Source: an uncultured Paracoccaceae bacterium (GTDB taxonomy: Bacteria > Pseudomonadota > Alphaproteobacteria > Rhodobacterales > Rhodobacteraceae). From it: a stretch of 64,000 nucleotides of DNA. Shown in pieces: positions 9,424 to 18,720 of this stretch (position 1 is its first letter; every line of letters starts with the position of its first letter). A model generated the notes under the pieces. That model did no database searches and had not been told where the DNA came from. It saw nothing but the letters and a program-made list of their open reading frames with translations. A program made the translations under genes and the position numbers. Location of the stretch: NCBI GenBank assembly GCA_943787785.1, contig CALSNT010000016.1, positions 62,001-126,000 of the forward strand, given 5' to 3'.

Positions 9424-10452
9424 TCACCCGCAAGGGTGCGGTCCGGACGACTGGCCCTCGACCAATTCGGCCTCCAACAGCCTTTGTTCGGGTCGACGTT
9501 TCGCATTCTGGATCTGTTCCAGCAGCATCACCGCTGCCTGTCGCCCAGCCTGACGAACGGAAGAGCGCACCGCGGTAAACACCGGGTTCGCGCCGTCATT
9601 GCTGAAATAGGACAGTTCGTCATCGTGGGTAACAACCGACACGTCCCGCCCGATCGCCAACCCGCGTTCCTGAACTGCGCGGCGCACCCCGATTGCGGTA
9701 ATCAGCGATGCGACGACGAAGCCACTCGGCGGGCGGGGCAGGGACAGCATGGCGGCGGCGGTCTGATAGCCGTAGGTCTCGGTCATCTCGCCGCTGGTCA
9801 TGAGGTCCGGGTCCTGCACGATGCCTGCCATAGCCAGTGCGTCCAGATACCCCGCCCGCCTGCGCATCGCGAAGTCCATCGTCTCAAGCCCGTTGATAAG
9901 CGCAATACGCGTATGGCCATGATCGGTCAGATGCGCCGTCGCGCGCCTGAAAGCCCGCGTGTTGTCAACGTCGATCCAGGCATAATCCGAGGTTTCATGG
10001 GACGACCGGCCATGAACCACGAACGGCAACCCGATGTTGCGCAAAAGGCTGATCCGCCGGTCCCCCTGCGCCGGGCTTTGCAGGATAATCCCATCTACCG
10101 AGCGGCGTGAGGCGATTTGGCGGTAGGCACGTTCTTCGTCATCGTCCGGTACAATCGACAGCATCATGTCGTAGCCGTTCTCGAGGTAAATTTCACCCGC
10201 ACCGGCAATGAAATCGGCAAAGATCGGGTTCACCATCTCGTGGGTCTTGGACACCGGAATGACGTGGCCAATGGCCATACTGCGGCCGGTGGCCAGGCTT
10301 TTGGCGCGGGTGTTGGGAATGTAGTGGTACTGGCGCGCCGCATCTACAACCCGCTTGCGAGTGGCCTCGTTCACCTCGGGATAGCCGTTCAGAGCGCGGC
10401 TGACCGTAGTGGGAGACAACTCAAGCGCCTCGGCAAGTTGCTTTAGGTTCAT
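9424..10452 (-). CDS. aglR: LacI-family transcriptional regulator of the agl locus
   Basis: A 342-residue repressor. The N terminus MNLKQLAEALELSPTTVSRA is the LacI helix-turn-helix, with a hinge helix near residue 50 and a periplasmic-binding-protein-like sugar domain after it. The ATG at 10452 was chosen because LacI proteins start right before this helix; an upstream TTG at 10473 is also in frame. It is divergent from aglE, with an 18-bp palindrome before aglE and a partial copy before itself, so it likely represses both. The name follows the AglR position in rhizobial agl loci; the inducer is inferred. Confidence 0.85.
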   Translation of the reverse strand: MNLKQLAEALELSPTTVSRALNGYPEVNEATRKRVVDAARQYHYIPNTRAKSLATGRSMAIGHVIPVSKTHEMVNPIFADFIAGAGEIYLENGYDMMLSIVPDDDEERAYRQIASRRSVDGIILQSPAQGDRRISLLRNIGLPFVVHGRSSHETSDYAWIDVDNTRAFRRATAHLTDHGHTRIALINGLETMDFAMRRRAGYLDALAMAGIVQDPDLMTSGEMTETYGYQTAAAMLSLPRPPSGFVVASLITAIGVRRAVQERGLAIGRDVSVVTHDDELSYFSNDGANPVFTAVRSSVRQAGRQAAVMLLEQIQNAKRRPEQRLLEAELVEGQSSGPHPCG

Positions 10453-10471
10453 CGAGGCCAAGGTCGTTTCC

Positions 10472-10481
10472 AAACCGCTTT
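10472..10481. promoter_or_regulatory. Imperfect AglR operator before aglR
   Basis: AAACCGCTTT differs at one centre base from the AAAGCGCTTT core of the site upstream of aglE, and lies 20 bp before the aglR ATG. It would allow AglR to control its own gene. The similarity is visible; binding is inferred. Confidence 0.4.
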
Positions 10482-10623
10482 AAATTTCACGGAACACTAG
10501 TCAGCATAATAGCCTGCGTCAAACCTGACCGCCGCTGGATCCGGCGCGTTTGAACAAATAATTTCACACGCCTGTCGCGAATCCGCGATTGACTCGGCTG
10601 TGACGATCCTTGATGCTTCGGGT

Positions 10624-10641
10624 ATTCAAAGCGCTTTGAAT
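10624..10641. promoter_or_regulatory. AglR operator at the agl promoter
   Basis: ATTCAAAGCGCTTTGAAT is a perfect 18-bp palindrome, the classical LacI-family form centred on CG. It lies 60 bp before the aglE ATG. A possible -35 (TTGACT, 10589-10594) precedes it, with a poor -10 near 10611-10616; if these are used, the palindrome covers the transcription start, as expected for repression. Confidence 0.75.
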
Positions 10642-10701
10642 TTGTCCGTCTGGCGCTTTGCGGACACATGTGCCAACCAGCACAGACAGGGAGAAAACCA
10701 C

Positions 10702-12057
10702 ATGAAAAAGACATTGATGGCCAGCGTTGCGGCCTTTGCACTTGCCAGCCCGGCGTTCGCCGCGGGGCATCTGGCTTTCGCCGAGGGCGAGGGAGAGTTT
10801 AACTGGGATAGCTACAAGGCATGGGCCGAAAGCGCGCCGGACCTGTCGGGTCAGCAGCTGACGATCTTCGGCCCTTGGCTGACGCCAGAGGACGGCTATT
10901 TTTCCAACATGCTCGCTTATTTCAACGAGGCGACGGGTGCCGAGGCGGTCTATACCGGGTCGGACAGCTTCGAGCAGCAGATCATCATTGATGCCGAGGC
11001 CGGATCGGCCCCGAACATCGCGGTCTTCCCGCAGCCGGGCCTGGCATCGGGCATGGCTGGTGACGGCTTCCTTTCGCCGCTGCCCGAAGGCACCGCCGAC
11101 TGGACGCGCGACAACTATGCCGCTGGTCAGTCGTGGGTCGATCTGGGGACCTATGCCGACGCCGATGGCAACGACAACATGTACGGCTTCTTCTTTAACG
11201 TGAACCTGAAGAGCATCGTCTGGTACAGCCCTGAGAACTTCGAAGATGCGGGCTATGAAGTGCCCGAGTCGATGGAAGATCTGAAGGCGCTGACCCAACA
11301 GATCGCAGCAGACGGGGAAACCCCGTGGTGCATTGGTCTGGGGTCAGGTGCGGCAACGGGCTGGCCAGCGACGGACTGGGTCGAAGACATGATGCTGCGC
11401 ACACAGGAGCCGGGCGTTTATGATGAGTGGGTCGCCAATACGATCCCGTTCACGGATGAGCGTGTCCTCGCCGCGATCGATGAGTTCGGCTGGTTTGCCC
11501 GCAACGACGACTATGTTGCCGGTGGTGCCGCAGCCGTTGCCTCGACCGACTTCCGCGACAGCCCCAAGGGCATGTTTACCTCGCCGCCGCAGTGCTACAT
11601 GCACCGTCAGGCGTCGTTTGCCTCAGCCTTCTTCCCTGAAGATGTCGTCGTGGGTGAGGATGCCGATTTCTTCTACCTGCCCGGTTTCGCGGAAAAAGAC
11701 CTTGGCTCGCCGGTTCTGGGTGCCGGTACCCTTCTGGGGATTACCAACCCGTCCGACGCGGCTGACGCTTTCATGACCTTCCTGCAGACGCCGTTTGCGA
11801 ATGAGATCATGATGGCACAGACCGGCTTCCTGACGCCGCACAAGGGCGTAAATCTGGCCGCGTACAACAACGACACGCTGCGCAAGCAGGGTGAGATTCT
11901 GCTGGGCGCGACCACCTTCCGCTTTGACGCATCCGACCTGATGCCTGCCGCTGTCGGGCAAGGATCATTCTGGACCGGCATGGTTGACTACACCGGTGGT
12001 AAGTCCGCCGCCGATGTGGCGGCTGCGATCCAGACGTCTTGGGACGCCGCCAAATAA
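10702..12057 (+). CDS. aglE: Alpha-glucoside ABC transporter substrate-binding protein
   Basis: A periplasmic sugar-binding protein of 451 residues from solute-binding family 1. A Sec signal peptide ends near residue 20 (AFA then AGH). Five cysteines are absent from the signal region and the protein is rich in Asp and Glu, as in marine binding proteins. The start at 10702 begins the signal peptide and follows GGGAGAA; an earlier in-frame start at 10600 would run across the operator. Gene order aglE-F-G-A-K matches the trehalose/maltose/sucrose importer of rhizobia and roseobacters. Substrate range is inferred from that order. Confidence 0.9.
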   Translation: MKKTLMASVAAFALASPAFAAGHLAFAEGEGEFNWDSYKAWAESAPDLSGQQLTIFGPWLTPEDGYFSNMLAYFNEATGAEAVYTGSDSFEQQIIIDAEAGSAPNIAVFPQPGLASGMAGDGFLSPLPEGTADWTRDNYAAGQSWVDLGTYADADGNDNMYGFFFNVNLKSIVWYSPENFEDAGYEVPESMEDLKALTQQIAADGETPWCIGLGSGAATGWPATDWVEDMMLRTQEPGVYDEWVANTIPFTDERVLAAIDEFGWFARNDDYVAGGAAAVASTDFRDSPKGMFTSPPQCYMHRQASFASAFFPEDVVVGEDADFFYLPGFAEKDLGSPVLGAGTLLGITNPSDAADAFMTFLQTPFANEIMMAQTGFLTPHKGVNLAAYNNDTLRKQGEILLGATTFRFDASDLMPAAVGQGSFWTGMVDYTGGKSAADVAAAIQTSWDAAK

Positions 12058-12069
12058 GCTGACGCTTCT

Positions 12070-12099
12070 GGAAGGCCCGGCCAACGCGCCGGGCCTTCC
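12070..12099 (+). promoter_or_regulatory. Hairpin between aglE and aglF
   Basis: Eleven-base arms (12070-12080 and 12089-12099) form a perfect GC-rich stem with an 8-base loop, with no T-run. Such hairpins after binding-protein genes usually stabilise the upstream message, so that more AglE than permease is made. That role is inferred from position. Confidence 0.55.
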
Positions 12100-12126
12100 G
12101 CACTACGTTTTCTGGGGGGACAGGCG

Positions 12127-13128
12127 ATGCATCCGGCACTTCAGGGCCTTCTGACCATTTTGATCGGTGTTGGCGGTTGCGTGGGGTATTTCTACTTCTC
12201 GAACCAACTACTCGACAAAGTGCTGTTTCCCGCCAAGGGCCCGAACATCGGGCGCAATATCAACCGCGCCAATATGATCCGCCCATGGCTGTTCCTGGCA
12301 CCGGCAATTGCGGCACTTGGTCTCTACCTCGCCTATCCCGTCGTCGCGACCTTCTGGTTGTCCGTCACTGACCGCGATCAGGGTGGCGCCTTTGTCGGCC
12401 TCACCAACTATTCCCAGATGCTGGCCGAACCCAAATTTATTGAAGCCCTGCGAAACAACATGCTGTGGCTGATCATCGTGCCTGCCGCCTCGACAGCGTT
12501 CGGGCTGCTGGCAGCGCAGCTGACCGACCGGATCAAATGGGGGGCGATTGCGAAATCGCTGATCTTTATGCCGATGGCGATTTCGTTCGTTGGCGCGGGC
12601 GTGATCTGGAAACTGGTCTATGAAACCCGCCCCGTGGACGTTGAGCAGATCGGCGTGTTGAACGCCGTCTATCTTGCGCTGGGGGGGACGGAACCGCAGA
12701 CTTGGCTGACGATCCCGCTGTGGAACTCGATCTTCCTGATGATCGTGCTGATCTGGATTCAGACCGGCTTTGCCATGGTGATCCTGTCAGCGGCCCTGCG
12801 CGGCATCCCGGAAGAAACCATCGAAGCTGCTATCGTCGACGGTGCCAACCCGTTTCAGATCTTCTTCAAGATCAAGGTGCCGCAGATCGTGGGCACCATC
12901 ATCGTGGTCTGGACCACGATCACCATCGTCGTCCTGAAGGTTTTCGACATCGTCTTCGCGATGACCAATGGCCAGTGGGAGACACAGGTGCTGGCCAATT
13001 ACATGTACGACAAGATGTTCCGCGCCGGGGATTGGGGCGTCGGGTCCGCCGCCGCCATGATCATTATGCTGCTGGTCACGCCGATCCTGGTCTGGAACGT
13101 CTACAATGCTCGTAAGGAGATGCGCTGA
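12127..13128 (+). CDS. aglF: Alpha-glucoside ABC transporter permease
   Basis: A 333-residue inner-membrane permease of the MalF type. It has an extra N-terminal hydrophobic segment (about residues 5-22), then the common six-helix permease domain. The EAA-loop segment near residues 220-240 (EETIEAAIVDGANPFQIFFKIKVP) contacts the ATPase. It overlaps the next gene by one base (TGATG), so translation is coupled. It pairs with AglG and takes sugar from AglE. Confidence 0.9.
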   Translation: MHPALQGLLTILIGVGGCVGYFYFSNQLLDKVLFPAKGPNIGRNINRANMIRPWLFLAPAIAALGLYLAYPVVATFWLSVTDRDQGGAFVGLTNYSQMLAEPKFIEALRNNMLWLIIVPAASTAFGLLAAQLTDRIKWGAIAKSLIFMPMAISFVGAGVIWKLVYETRPVDVEQIGVLNAVYLALGGTEPQTWLTIPLWNSIFLMIVLIWIQTGFAMVILSAALRGIPEETIEAAIVDGANPFQIFFKIKVPQIVGTIIVVWTTITIVVLKVFDIVFAMTNGQWETQVLANYMYDKMFRAGDWGVGSAAAMIIMLLVTPILVWNVYNARKEMR

Positions 13129-14282
13129 TGGACAACATTGCCGGAAGCAAATCCTCCCTGACATGGGTGGTTCATATCTCGGTCGTCCTGCTGGTCGCGC
13201 TGTGGCTGTTCCCGACCGTCGGGCTGCTGGTGTCGTCGTTCCGCACCGCTGACCAGATCGCCACCGGTGGCTGGTGGAAGGCGATGCTCCCGGCGGAGCA
13301 GAACCAGACCTTCCGTGCCACCGACCCGGATGACGAAGGCGCGCAGAGCCGCGACGGTGATCTGTACGTAATCGAAGGCAACGTCTTCGAAGGTGCCGCC
13401 GTTGGCGAGATCAGCGTCTGGGGCACATCCTCACGCGAGATCAGCGCCTATCAGGCCGGCGAGACCGCAGATCTCGGCGACGGCGAGATGCTGACGGTTC
13501 AGGCAAACGGCGACTATCGCCTGACCTCGCCGACCGAGATGTCGGGCAGGGGCCAACGGATATTCACCACTGCCGTGACGCCTCCGGATTTTACCACGCA
13601 GAACTACAAGGACGTGCTGTTCACCGAAGGGTCGGGCGGGGGCATGGCGAAGGCGTTCTTCAACACGTTGACCGTGACGATCCCGGCGACGATCATTCCG
13701 ATCCTGATCGCGGCTTTCGCGGCTTATGCGCTGGCGTGGATGGATTTTCCGGGGCGGGCGCTGCTGATCGCCGCCGTCGTGGCGCTGCTTGTGGTCCCGC
13801 TGCAACTGGCGCTGATCCCGTTGCTCAGATTCCACAACGAGATTGGCATCGGCAAAGGGTATGTCGGGGTGTGGCTGGCTCATACCGGGTTCGGCCTGCC
13901 GCTCGCGATCTACTTGCTTAGAAACTACATGGTTGGTCTACCACGAGATATCATCGAGAACGCCCGCGTTGACGGGGCCAGCGACTTTCAGATCTTCGTT
14001 AAGATCATCCTGCCTCTGTCCTTCCCGGCACTCGCGAGCTTCGCGATCTTCCAGTTCCTCTGGACGTGGAATGACCTGCTGGTCGCGCTGGTATTCCTGA
14101 TCGACTCATCAGGGGAAACCACCGTGATGACCAAGCAGATTGTTGAGCTGTTGGGCACCCGTGGTGGCAACTGGGAGATTCTTGCGACGGCGGCCTTCAT
14201 CTCGATTGCCGTGCCGCTGGCGGTGTTCTTCATGATGCAGAAATACCTGGTGCGCGGCCTGTTGGCCGGATCGGTGAAGTAG
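13128..14282 (+). CDS. aglG: Alpha-glucoside ABC transporter permease
   Basis: A 384-residue MalG-type permease. Between the first hydrophobic segment (about 12-32) and the second (about 175-200) lies a soluble stretch of roughly 130 residues, probably periplasmic, as is usual for AglG and longer than in MalG. The EAA loop is seen near residues 275-290 (IENARVDGASDFQIF). It starts in the stop codon of aglF and ends 5 bp before aglA, in one transcript. Confidence 0.9.
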   Translation: MDNIAGSKSSLTWVVHISVVLLVALWLFPTVGLLVSSFRTADQIATGGWWKAMLPAEQNQTFRATDPDDEGAQSRDGDLYVIEGNVFEGAAVGEISVWGTSSREISAYQAGETADLGDGEMLTVQANGDYRLTSPTEMSGRGQRIFTTAVTPPDFTTQNYKDVLFTEGSGGGMAKAFFNTLTVTIPATIIPILIAAFAAYALAWMDFPGRALLIAAVVALLVVPLQLALIPLLRFHNEIGIGKGYVGVWLAHTGFGLPLAIYLLRNYMVGLPRDIIENARVDGASDFQIFVKIILPLSFPALASFAIFQFLWTWNDLLVALVFLIDSSGETTVMTKQIVELLGTRGGNWEILATAAFISIAVPLAVFFMMQKYLVRGLLAGSVK

Positions 14283-14287
14283 GGGCG

Positions 14288-15943
14288 ATGAACGTGCTGA
14301 TGACCGATCAACAGCCGCAGCACGCGGTGCTGGCGGCGGACCCGGACTGGTGGCGCGGGGCGGTGATCTATCAGATCTATCCGCGCAGCTTTCAGGACAG
14401 CAACAACGACGGCATAGGCGACCTGAGCGGGATCATCCATCGTCTCGGTCACATCGCCGATCTGGGCGTCGATGCGATCTGGATTTCACCGTTTTTCAAG
14501 TCTCCGATGAAGGACTTCGGTTATGACGTGTCCGACTATCGCGACGTCGATCCGATGTTCGGCAGCCTCGGCGATTTCGACGCCCTGATCGAGCGAGCGC
14601 ATGAGTTGGGGATCAAGGTCCTGATCGATCTGGTGCTAAGCCATACCTCGGACGAACACCCCTGGTTCAAGGACAGCCGCGACAACCACGACGGAGCGCG
14701 GCGCGACTGGTATGTCTGGGCCGACGCGAAGCCGGACGGCACGCCCCCGAACAACTGGCTGAGCATTTTCGGCGGCTCGGCATGGGAATGGGACGGCGGG
14801 CGGATGCAGTATTACCTGCACAACTTCCTGACCAGCCAGCCCGACCTGAACCTGCATTCGCCGGACGTGCAGGACGCGCTGCTGGACGTGGTGCGGTTCT
14901 GGCTGAACCGGGGGGTGGACGGCTTCCGCCTCGACACAATCAACTTCTATTTCCACGACGATAAGCTGCGAGACAACCCGGCGCTGCCGCCCGAGGATCG
15001 TAACGACACAATCGCGCCATCGGTGAACCCGTACAACTGGCAGGATCACCTGCACGACAAAAACCGGCCCGAAAATCTGGCGTTCCTCAAGCGGTTCCGC
15101 GCTGTGCTGGATGAATTCCCGGCGGCCACCTCGGTGGGTGAGGTCGGGGATGCCCAGAGGGGCCTGGAAATTCAGGCCGAATACACCAGCGGCGGCGACA
15201 AAGTGCACATGTGCTATGACTTCGCCTTCCTGTCGAACGCCTATCCAACCGGCACGCGGGTCGCGAACGTGCTGGAAAAATTCGAGAGGGTCGCATCCGA
15301 TGGCTGGGCCTGCTGGGCTTATTCGAACCATGATGTGGTGCGCCATACTTCGCGCTGGAACCTGAGCGACCCGGCCCAACGCGCCTATGCAGCGCTGTTG
15401 ATGGCGATGCGCGGTTCGGTCTGCCTCTATCAGGGCGAAGAACTGGGCCTGACTGAAGCCTATGTTCCGTTCGAAGAACTGCAGGACCCTTACGGCATTC
15501 GCTTCTGGCCCAAGTTCAAGGGCCGTGATGGCTGCCGTACCCCGATCCCCTGGGTGCAGGACAACCGCAACGGTGGGTTTTCCGGTGGCAAGCCGTGGTT
15601 ACCAATGGCGATGGAGCATCTGGAAAAGGCCGTCGCCAAGCAAGAGCAAGAACCGGAGGGAATGCTTGCCTTCTACCGTGCGATGATCGCCTTCCGCGCC
15701 ACGCAGCCAGCACTTTCAAAGGGCACACTACAAGTGGCCGCCCACGACGATAACAGCATCACTCTGATCCGCACCCACGACGACACGCGCGTGCTCTGCG
15801 CCCTTAATCTGTCCGACGATGCGATCCCGCTGATGATCCCAGAGGGTGATTGGACCACCTGTACCGACGCGCCGTTCAGCGCCGACACAACCGACACTCA
15901 CCTCGCGCCCTGGCAAGCCCTGTTTGCCACTGCGCCCGCCTGA
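14288..15943 (+). CDS. aglA: GH13 alpha-glucosidase of the agl operon
   Basis: A cytoplasmic family 13 glycoside hydrolase of 551 residues that would split the imported alpha-glucoside. Asp216 (GVDGFRLD), Glu285 (VGEVG) and Asp349 (SNHDV) are the catalytic triad. A second in-frame ATG at 14300 is also possible, but 14288 follows the aglG stop at a normal distance. It is a paralogue of the alpha-glucosidase at 3013, with an extra N-terminal 14 or so residues and a longer loop near 230-250. Placed between permease and ATPase genes, as in rhizobial agl loci. Confidence 0.92.
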   Translation: MNVLMTDQQPQHAVLAADPDWWRGAVIYQIYPRSFQDSNNDGIGDLSGIIHRLGHIADLGVDAIWISPFFKSPMKDFGYDVSDYRDVDPMFGSLGDFDALIERAHELGIKVLIDLVLSHTSDEHPWFKDSRDNHDGARRDWYVWADAKPDGTPPNNWLSIFGGSAWEWDGGRMQYYLHNFLTSQPDLNLHSPDVQDALLDVVRFWLNRGVDGFRLDTINFYFHDDKLRDNPALPPEDRNDTIAPSVNPYNWQDHLHDKNRPENLAFLKRFRAVLDEFPAATSVGEVGDAQRGLEIQAEYTSGGDKVHMCYDFAFLSNAYPTGTRVANVLEKFERVASDGWACWAYSNHDVVRHTSRWNLSDPAQRAYAALLMAMRGSVCLYQGEELGLTEAYVPFEELQDPYGIRFWPKFKGRDGCRTPIPWVQDNRNGGFSGGKPWLPMAMEHLEKAVAKQEQEPEGMLAFYRAMIAFRATQPALSKGTLQVAAHDDNSITLIRTHDDTRVLCALNLSDDAIPLMIPEGDWTTCTDAPFSADTTDTHLAPWQALFATAPA

Positions 15944-15958
15944 TTCAAGGAGGCTCTC

Positions 15959-17047
15959 ATGGCCGATCTTCTGCTGACCGACGTCGCCAAATCCTACGGC
16001 GACGTGGATGTTCTGAAAAACATCGACCTCGACATCAAGACGGGTGAGTTGATCGTGTTTGTCGGGCCATCAGGTTGCGGCAAATCCACGCTTCTGCGGA
16101 TGATCGCTGGGTTGGAAAAGATCACCGGCGGAGAGCTTCAGATCGACGGGCAGGTGGTCAACGACATGCCGCCCAGCCAGCGCGGCATCGCGATGGTGTT
16201 TCAGAGCTATGCGCTCTACCCGCATATGACCGTGCGCGACAACATGGCCTTTGCGTTGAAAATCGCCAAGAAAAGCCCGGAGGAGATCAACGCTGCGATC
16301 GATAAGGCCTCGCGCATTCTGCAGTTGGAACCCTATCTGGATCGCTTGCCCAAAGCTCTGTCTGGAGGACAACGGCAGCGGGTGGCGATCGGGCGGTCGA
16401 TTGTGCGCGACCCCAAGGTCTATCTGTTCGACGAGCCGCTTTCCAACCTCGACGCGGCGCTGCGTGTGGCAACCCGGATCGAGATCGCGCAGCTGAAGGA
16501 GTCGATGCCCGACAGTACGATGATCTACGTGACGCATGATCAGGTCGAGGCAATGACGCTGGCCTCGCGCATCGTGGTGCTGGCCAACAAGGGGATCGCG
16601 CAGGTCGGCAGCCCGCTGGACCTCTATGAGCGCCCCGAAAACGAGTTTGTGGCGCAGTTCATCGGCTCTCCGGCAATGAACCTGCTGCCGGGTGAGGTCA
16701 TCGAAACCGGTGCACGTACCACGGTCAAGCTGGACGGCGGCGGGCTTGCGGTATCGACTGTGCCGACGAATGACGGCGACATGGGATTGAAAGTCAAAGT
16801 TGGGGTGCGTCCCGAAGACATGGTCAAGGCGACAGGGGTCGATTACCTCTATGAAGGCACGGTGAATATCACCGAAGCATTAGGCGAGGTAACGTTGCTT
16901 TACTTTGTACCCGAAGGGGACGCGGACCCTATAATCGGCAAACTGCCGGGCATTCACGCCGAGATGCGCAGCAAAACCGTGCGACTGGGCGCAGTGCCAG
17001 AGAAGGTGCATCTGTTCGCGAATGGGCAATCGCTGCTATACAGGTAG
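15959..17047 (+). CDS. aglK: Alpha-glucoside ABC transporter ATP-binding protein
   Basis: A 362-residue ATPase of the MalK/UgpC type. Walker A GPSGCGKST is at 36-44, the signature LSGGQRQR at 134-141, Walker B LFDEP near 156-160, and a C-terminal TOBE-like regulatory region follows residue 240. It is preceded by CAAGGAGG and is the last gene of the operon. AglF and AglG are its partners. MalK-type proteins are sometimes shared between importers; no other sugar permease genes are in the window. Confidence 0.92.
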   Translation: MADLLLTDVAKSYGDVDVLKNIDLDIKTGELIVFVGPSGCGKSTLLRMIAGLEKITGGELQIDGQVVNDMPPSQRGIAMVFQSYALYPHMTVRDNMAFALKIAKKSPEEINAAIDKASRILQLEPYLDRLPKALSGGQRQRVAIGRSIVRDPKVYLFDEPLSNLDAALRVATRIEIAQLKESMPDSTMIYVTHDQVEAMTLASRIVVLANKGIAQVGSPLDLYERPENEFVAQFIGSPAMNLLPGEVIETGARTTVKLDGGGLAVSTVPTNDGDMGLKVKVGVRPEDMVKATGVDYLYEGTVNITEALGEVTLLYFVPEGDADPIIGKLPGIHAEMRSKTVRLGAVPEKVHLFANGQSLLYR

Positions 17048-17054
17048 GCGCGCT

Positions 17055-17078
17055 CGGGCCCAATTGGGTCCGGCTTTT
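17055..17078 (+). terminator. Possible terminator of the agl operon
   Basis: A seven-base stem (17055-17061 with 17066-17072, one G-T pair) with loop AATT, then GCTTTT, starts 8 bp after the aglK stop. The T-run is short, so the call is weak. It is the only terminator-like hairpin seen between aglK and the convergent ilvH. Confidence 0.4.
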
Positions 17079-17151
17079 CCGCAATCTAGGGCAGTCATGC
17101 CGATATCTGCGTGGTGTCTTCTGCGGCTCGGGCTTTTTCTCGAATGGGCTC

Positions 17152-17715
17152 CTAAAGAGCGCCGCGCGCCAACGCTGCAACCCCGGTCCGTGCGACCTCA
17201 ACCAGGCCCAAAGGACGCATCAGTTCGGCAAAAGCGTCGATCTTCTCTGGAGTCCCGGTGATTTCAAACACGAAAGATTCCAACGTTGAATCAACAACAT
17301 TCGCGCGGAAGATGTCAGCCAATCTTAACGCCTCGACCCGCTTGTCGCCCTTACCGGCGACCTTGAACAGGGCAAGCTCTCTCTCGACACTTGGCCCTTC
17401 GACGGTCAGGTCATGCACTTCGTGGACTGGAACGATGCGCCCAAGCTGCGCCTTGATTTGCTCGATCACCTGAGGGGTGCCGGTGGTCACCACCGTAATG
17501 CGGCTGCGGTGACCGGTGTGGTCAATCTCCGCCACCGTGAGGCTTTCGATATTGTAGCCACGGCCCGAAAATAAGCCGATGACACGCGCCAACACGCCCG
17601 GCTCGTTCTCGACGATCACGGCCAATGTGTGGGTTTCCAGCACATCGGCATTCGGATCTTTAAGGTCATAGGCCGAATGCTTCGACGTGCCCTTCTTGAT
17701 TTTGAGTGCCGACAT
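17152..17715 (-). CDS. ilvH: Acetolactate synthase small (regulatory) subunit
   Basis: The regulatory subunit of acetohydroxyacid synthase, which senses valine. The 187 residues hold an N-terminal ACT domain (about 27-100, with VENEPGVLARVIGLFSGRGYNIESL) and the family C-terminal domain. The start at 17715 was chosen over an in-frame start at 17796 because the upstream part is not family-like. Its partner ilvI lies on the same strand but 2.9 kb upstream, with four unrelated genes between, whereas the two are usually adjacent. Confidence 0.93.
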   Translation of the reverse strand: MSALKIKKGTSKHSAYDLKDPNADVLETHTLAVIVENEPGVLARVIGLFSGRGYNIESLTVAEIDHTGHRSRITVVTTGTPQVIEQIKAQLGRIVPVHEVHDLTVEGPSVERELALFKVAGKGDKRVEALRLADIFRANVVDSTLESFVFEITGTPEKIDAFAELMRPLGLVEVARTGVAALARGAL

Positions 17716-17820
17716 CCAACCTGATCCCTTTTGTCCGCGCGCAGCCATGCCGGCGCCTGAGCCAAAGGTATAAACGCGCTGGCAGCACGTGAACAAGGGG
17801 CAAGTAACCGCCCGAAGCCG

Positions 17821-18591
17821 TTACTTTTTCTGTTGTTTCTTATCCGGTGCATCATCTCCATCGGGGCACGGGCAACACACCACCCCATCAAGATTGATAT
17901 CCCAGCGCAAGTTCTGCGGCTGGCACATGTCACGCCCCTCCAGAAACATGAAGTGACCCTCGTAAGTGGCGCAGAGAGTGCAATCTTCCATCGGCCCAAC
18001 TCCGCGTCCATTGAGGGTGCCCTGAACGTGGTTCGGCTGGCAGCACCGAGGCCGCTGATTGGCGGGTGAACAAGGAATGGTATCCAACCCGACCACTCCG
18101 ATGAAATCGCCAGTGAAGACAGGAATCTGGCCGCCTGCGGGATTTGCGGGATCAATCGGGCGATACATCACGAATTTGCCGATCTGGCAGCCGATGTGCA
18201 GGTCGTCATTCGGGCCTGCGGCATCGTCGTTGTTGTCCGGGCAATCCCATTCGCGCAGCTTCATGTCACCCTTGATCGACATATTGCAGCCGTCCAGCAA
18301 CATCGCGGTCTTGACCTGGTCGCAGCCCTGATTGGACCGCAACAACCACTCGGCGCGAAACTGCATGGAATAGGTCAGGATGGTTTGGCCCAGCGTTGGG
18401 TGTTTGCATTTGCAGGGGCAGGGGTGGCCGGTGTGCGGCTCGGTCTGGATGCGGCCCCGAACGTTTTTCGAGATCGGGATCAGCACCGGACAGGCGGTGT
18501 CAATCGGCAAGTCGATCTTCGCGTCGGCGTCCTTTTCCAGCGCACGGTCGAAGATGACCGCCCCCGGAATGGTGGCATGAGGTGTTGGCAT
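17821..18591 (-). CDS. Cysteine-rich protein of unknown function
   Basis: I do not recognise a family. The 256-residue product has 17 cysteines spread along its length, including CPCKCKH at about 58-64 and paired cysteines near 188-189 and 242-243. There is no signal peptide or membrane segment, and the C terminus is basic (DKKQQKK). Such spacing suggests metal or iron-sulfur binding. ATG 18591 is chosen because GGAGG lies 7 bp before it; earlier in-frame starts at 18627 and 18636 lack this. It is the last gene of a TetR / PspA-like / YiaAB-like row, 129 bp after its neighbour. That it belongs to their transcript is likely but not shown. Confidence 0.75.
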   Translation of the reverse strand: MPTPHATIPGAVIFDRALEKDADAKIDLPIDTACPVLIPISKNVRGRIQTEPHTGHPCPCKCKHPTLGQTILTYSMQFRAEWLLRSNQGCDQVKTAMLLDGCNMSIKGDMKLREWDCPDNNDDAAGPNDDLHIGCQIGKFVMYRPIDPANPAGGQIPVFTGDFIGVVGLDTIPCSPANQRPRCCQPNHVQGTLNGRGVGPMEDCTLCATYEGHFMFLEGRDMCQPQNLRWDINLDGVVCCPCPDGDDAPDKKQQKK

Positions 18592-18720
18592 AACGTCCTC
18601 CATCAATGATTTTGAGAATGTCGCCATGTACCACAATCTTGCTTTTCAGTCGAACTCACGGCCCGACGCAATGCGCCCGCGCCTTGGGAAAAGCGCGGAC
18701 GCAAAAGGCCGATGGCCGGA

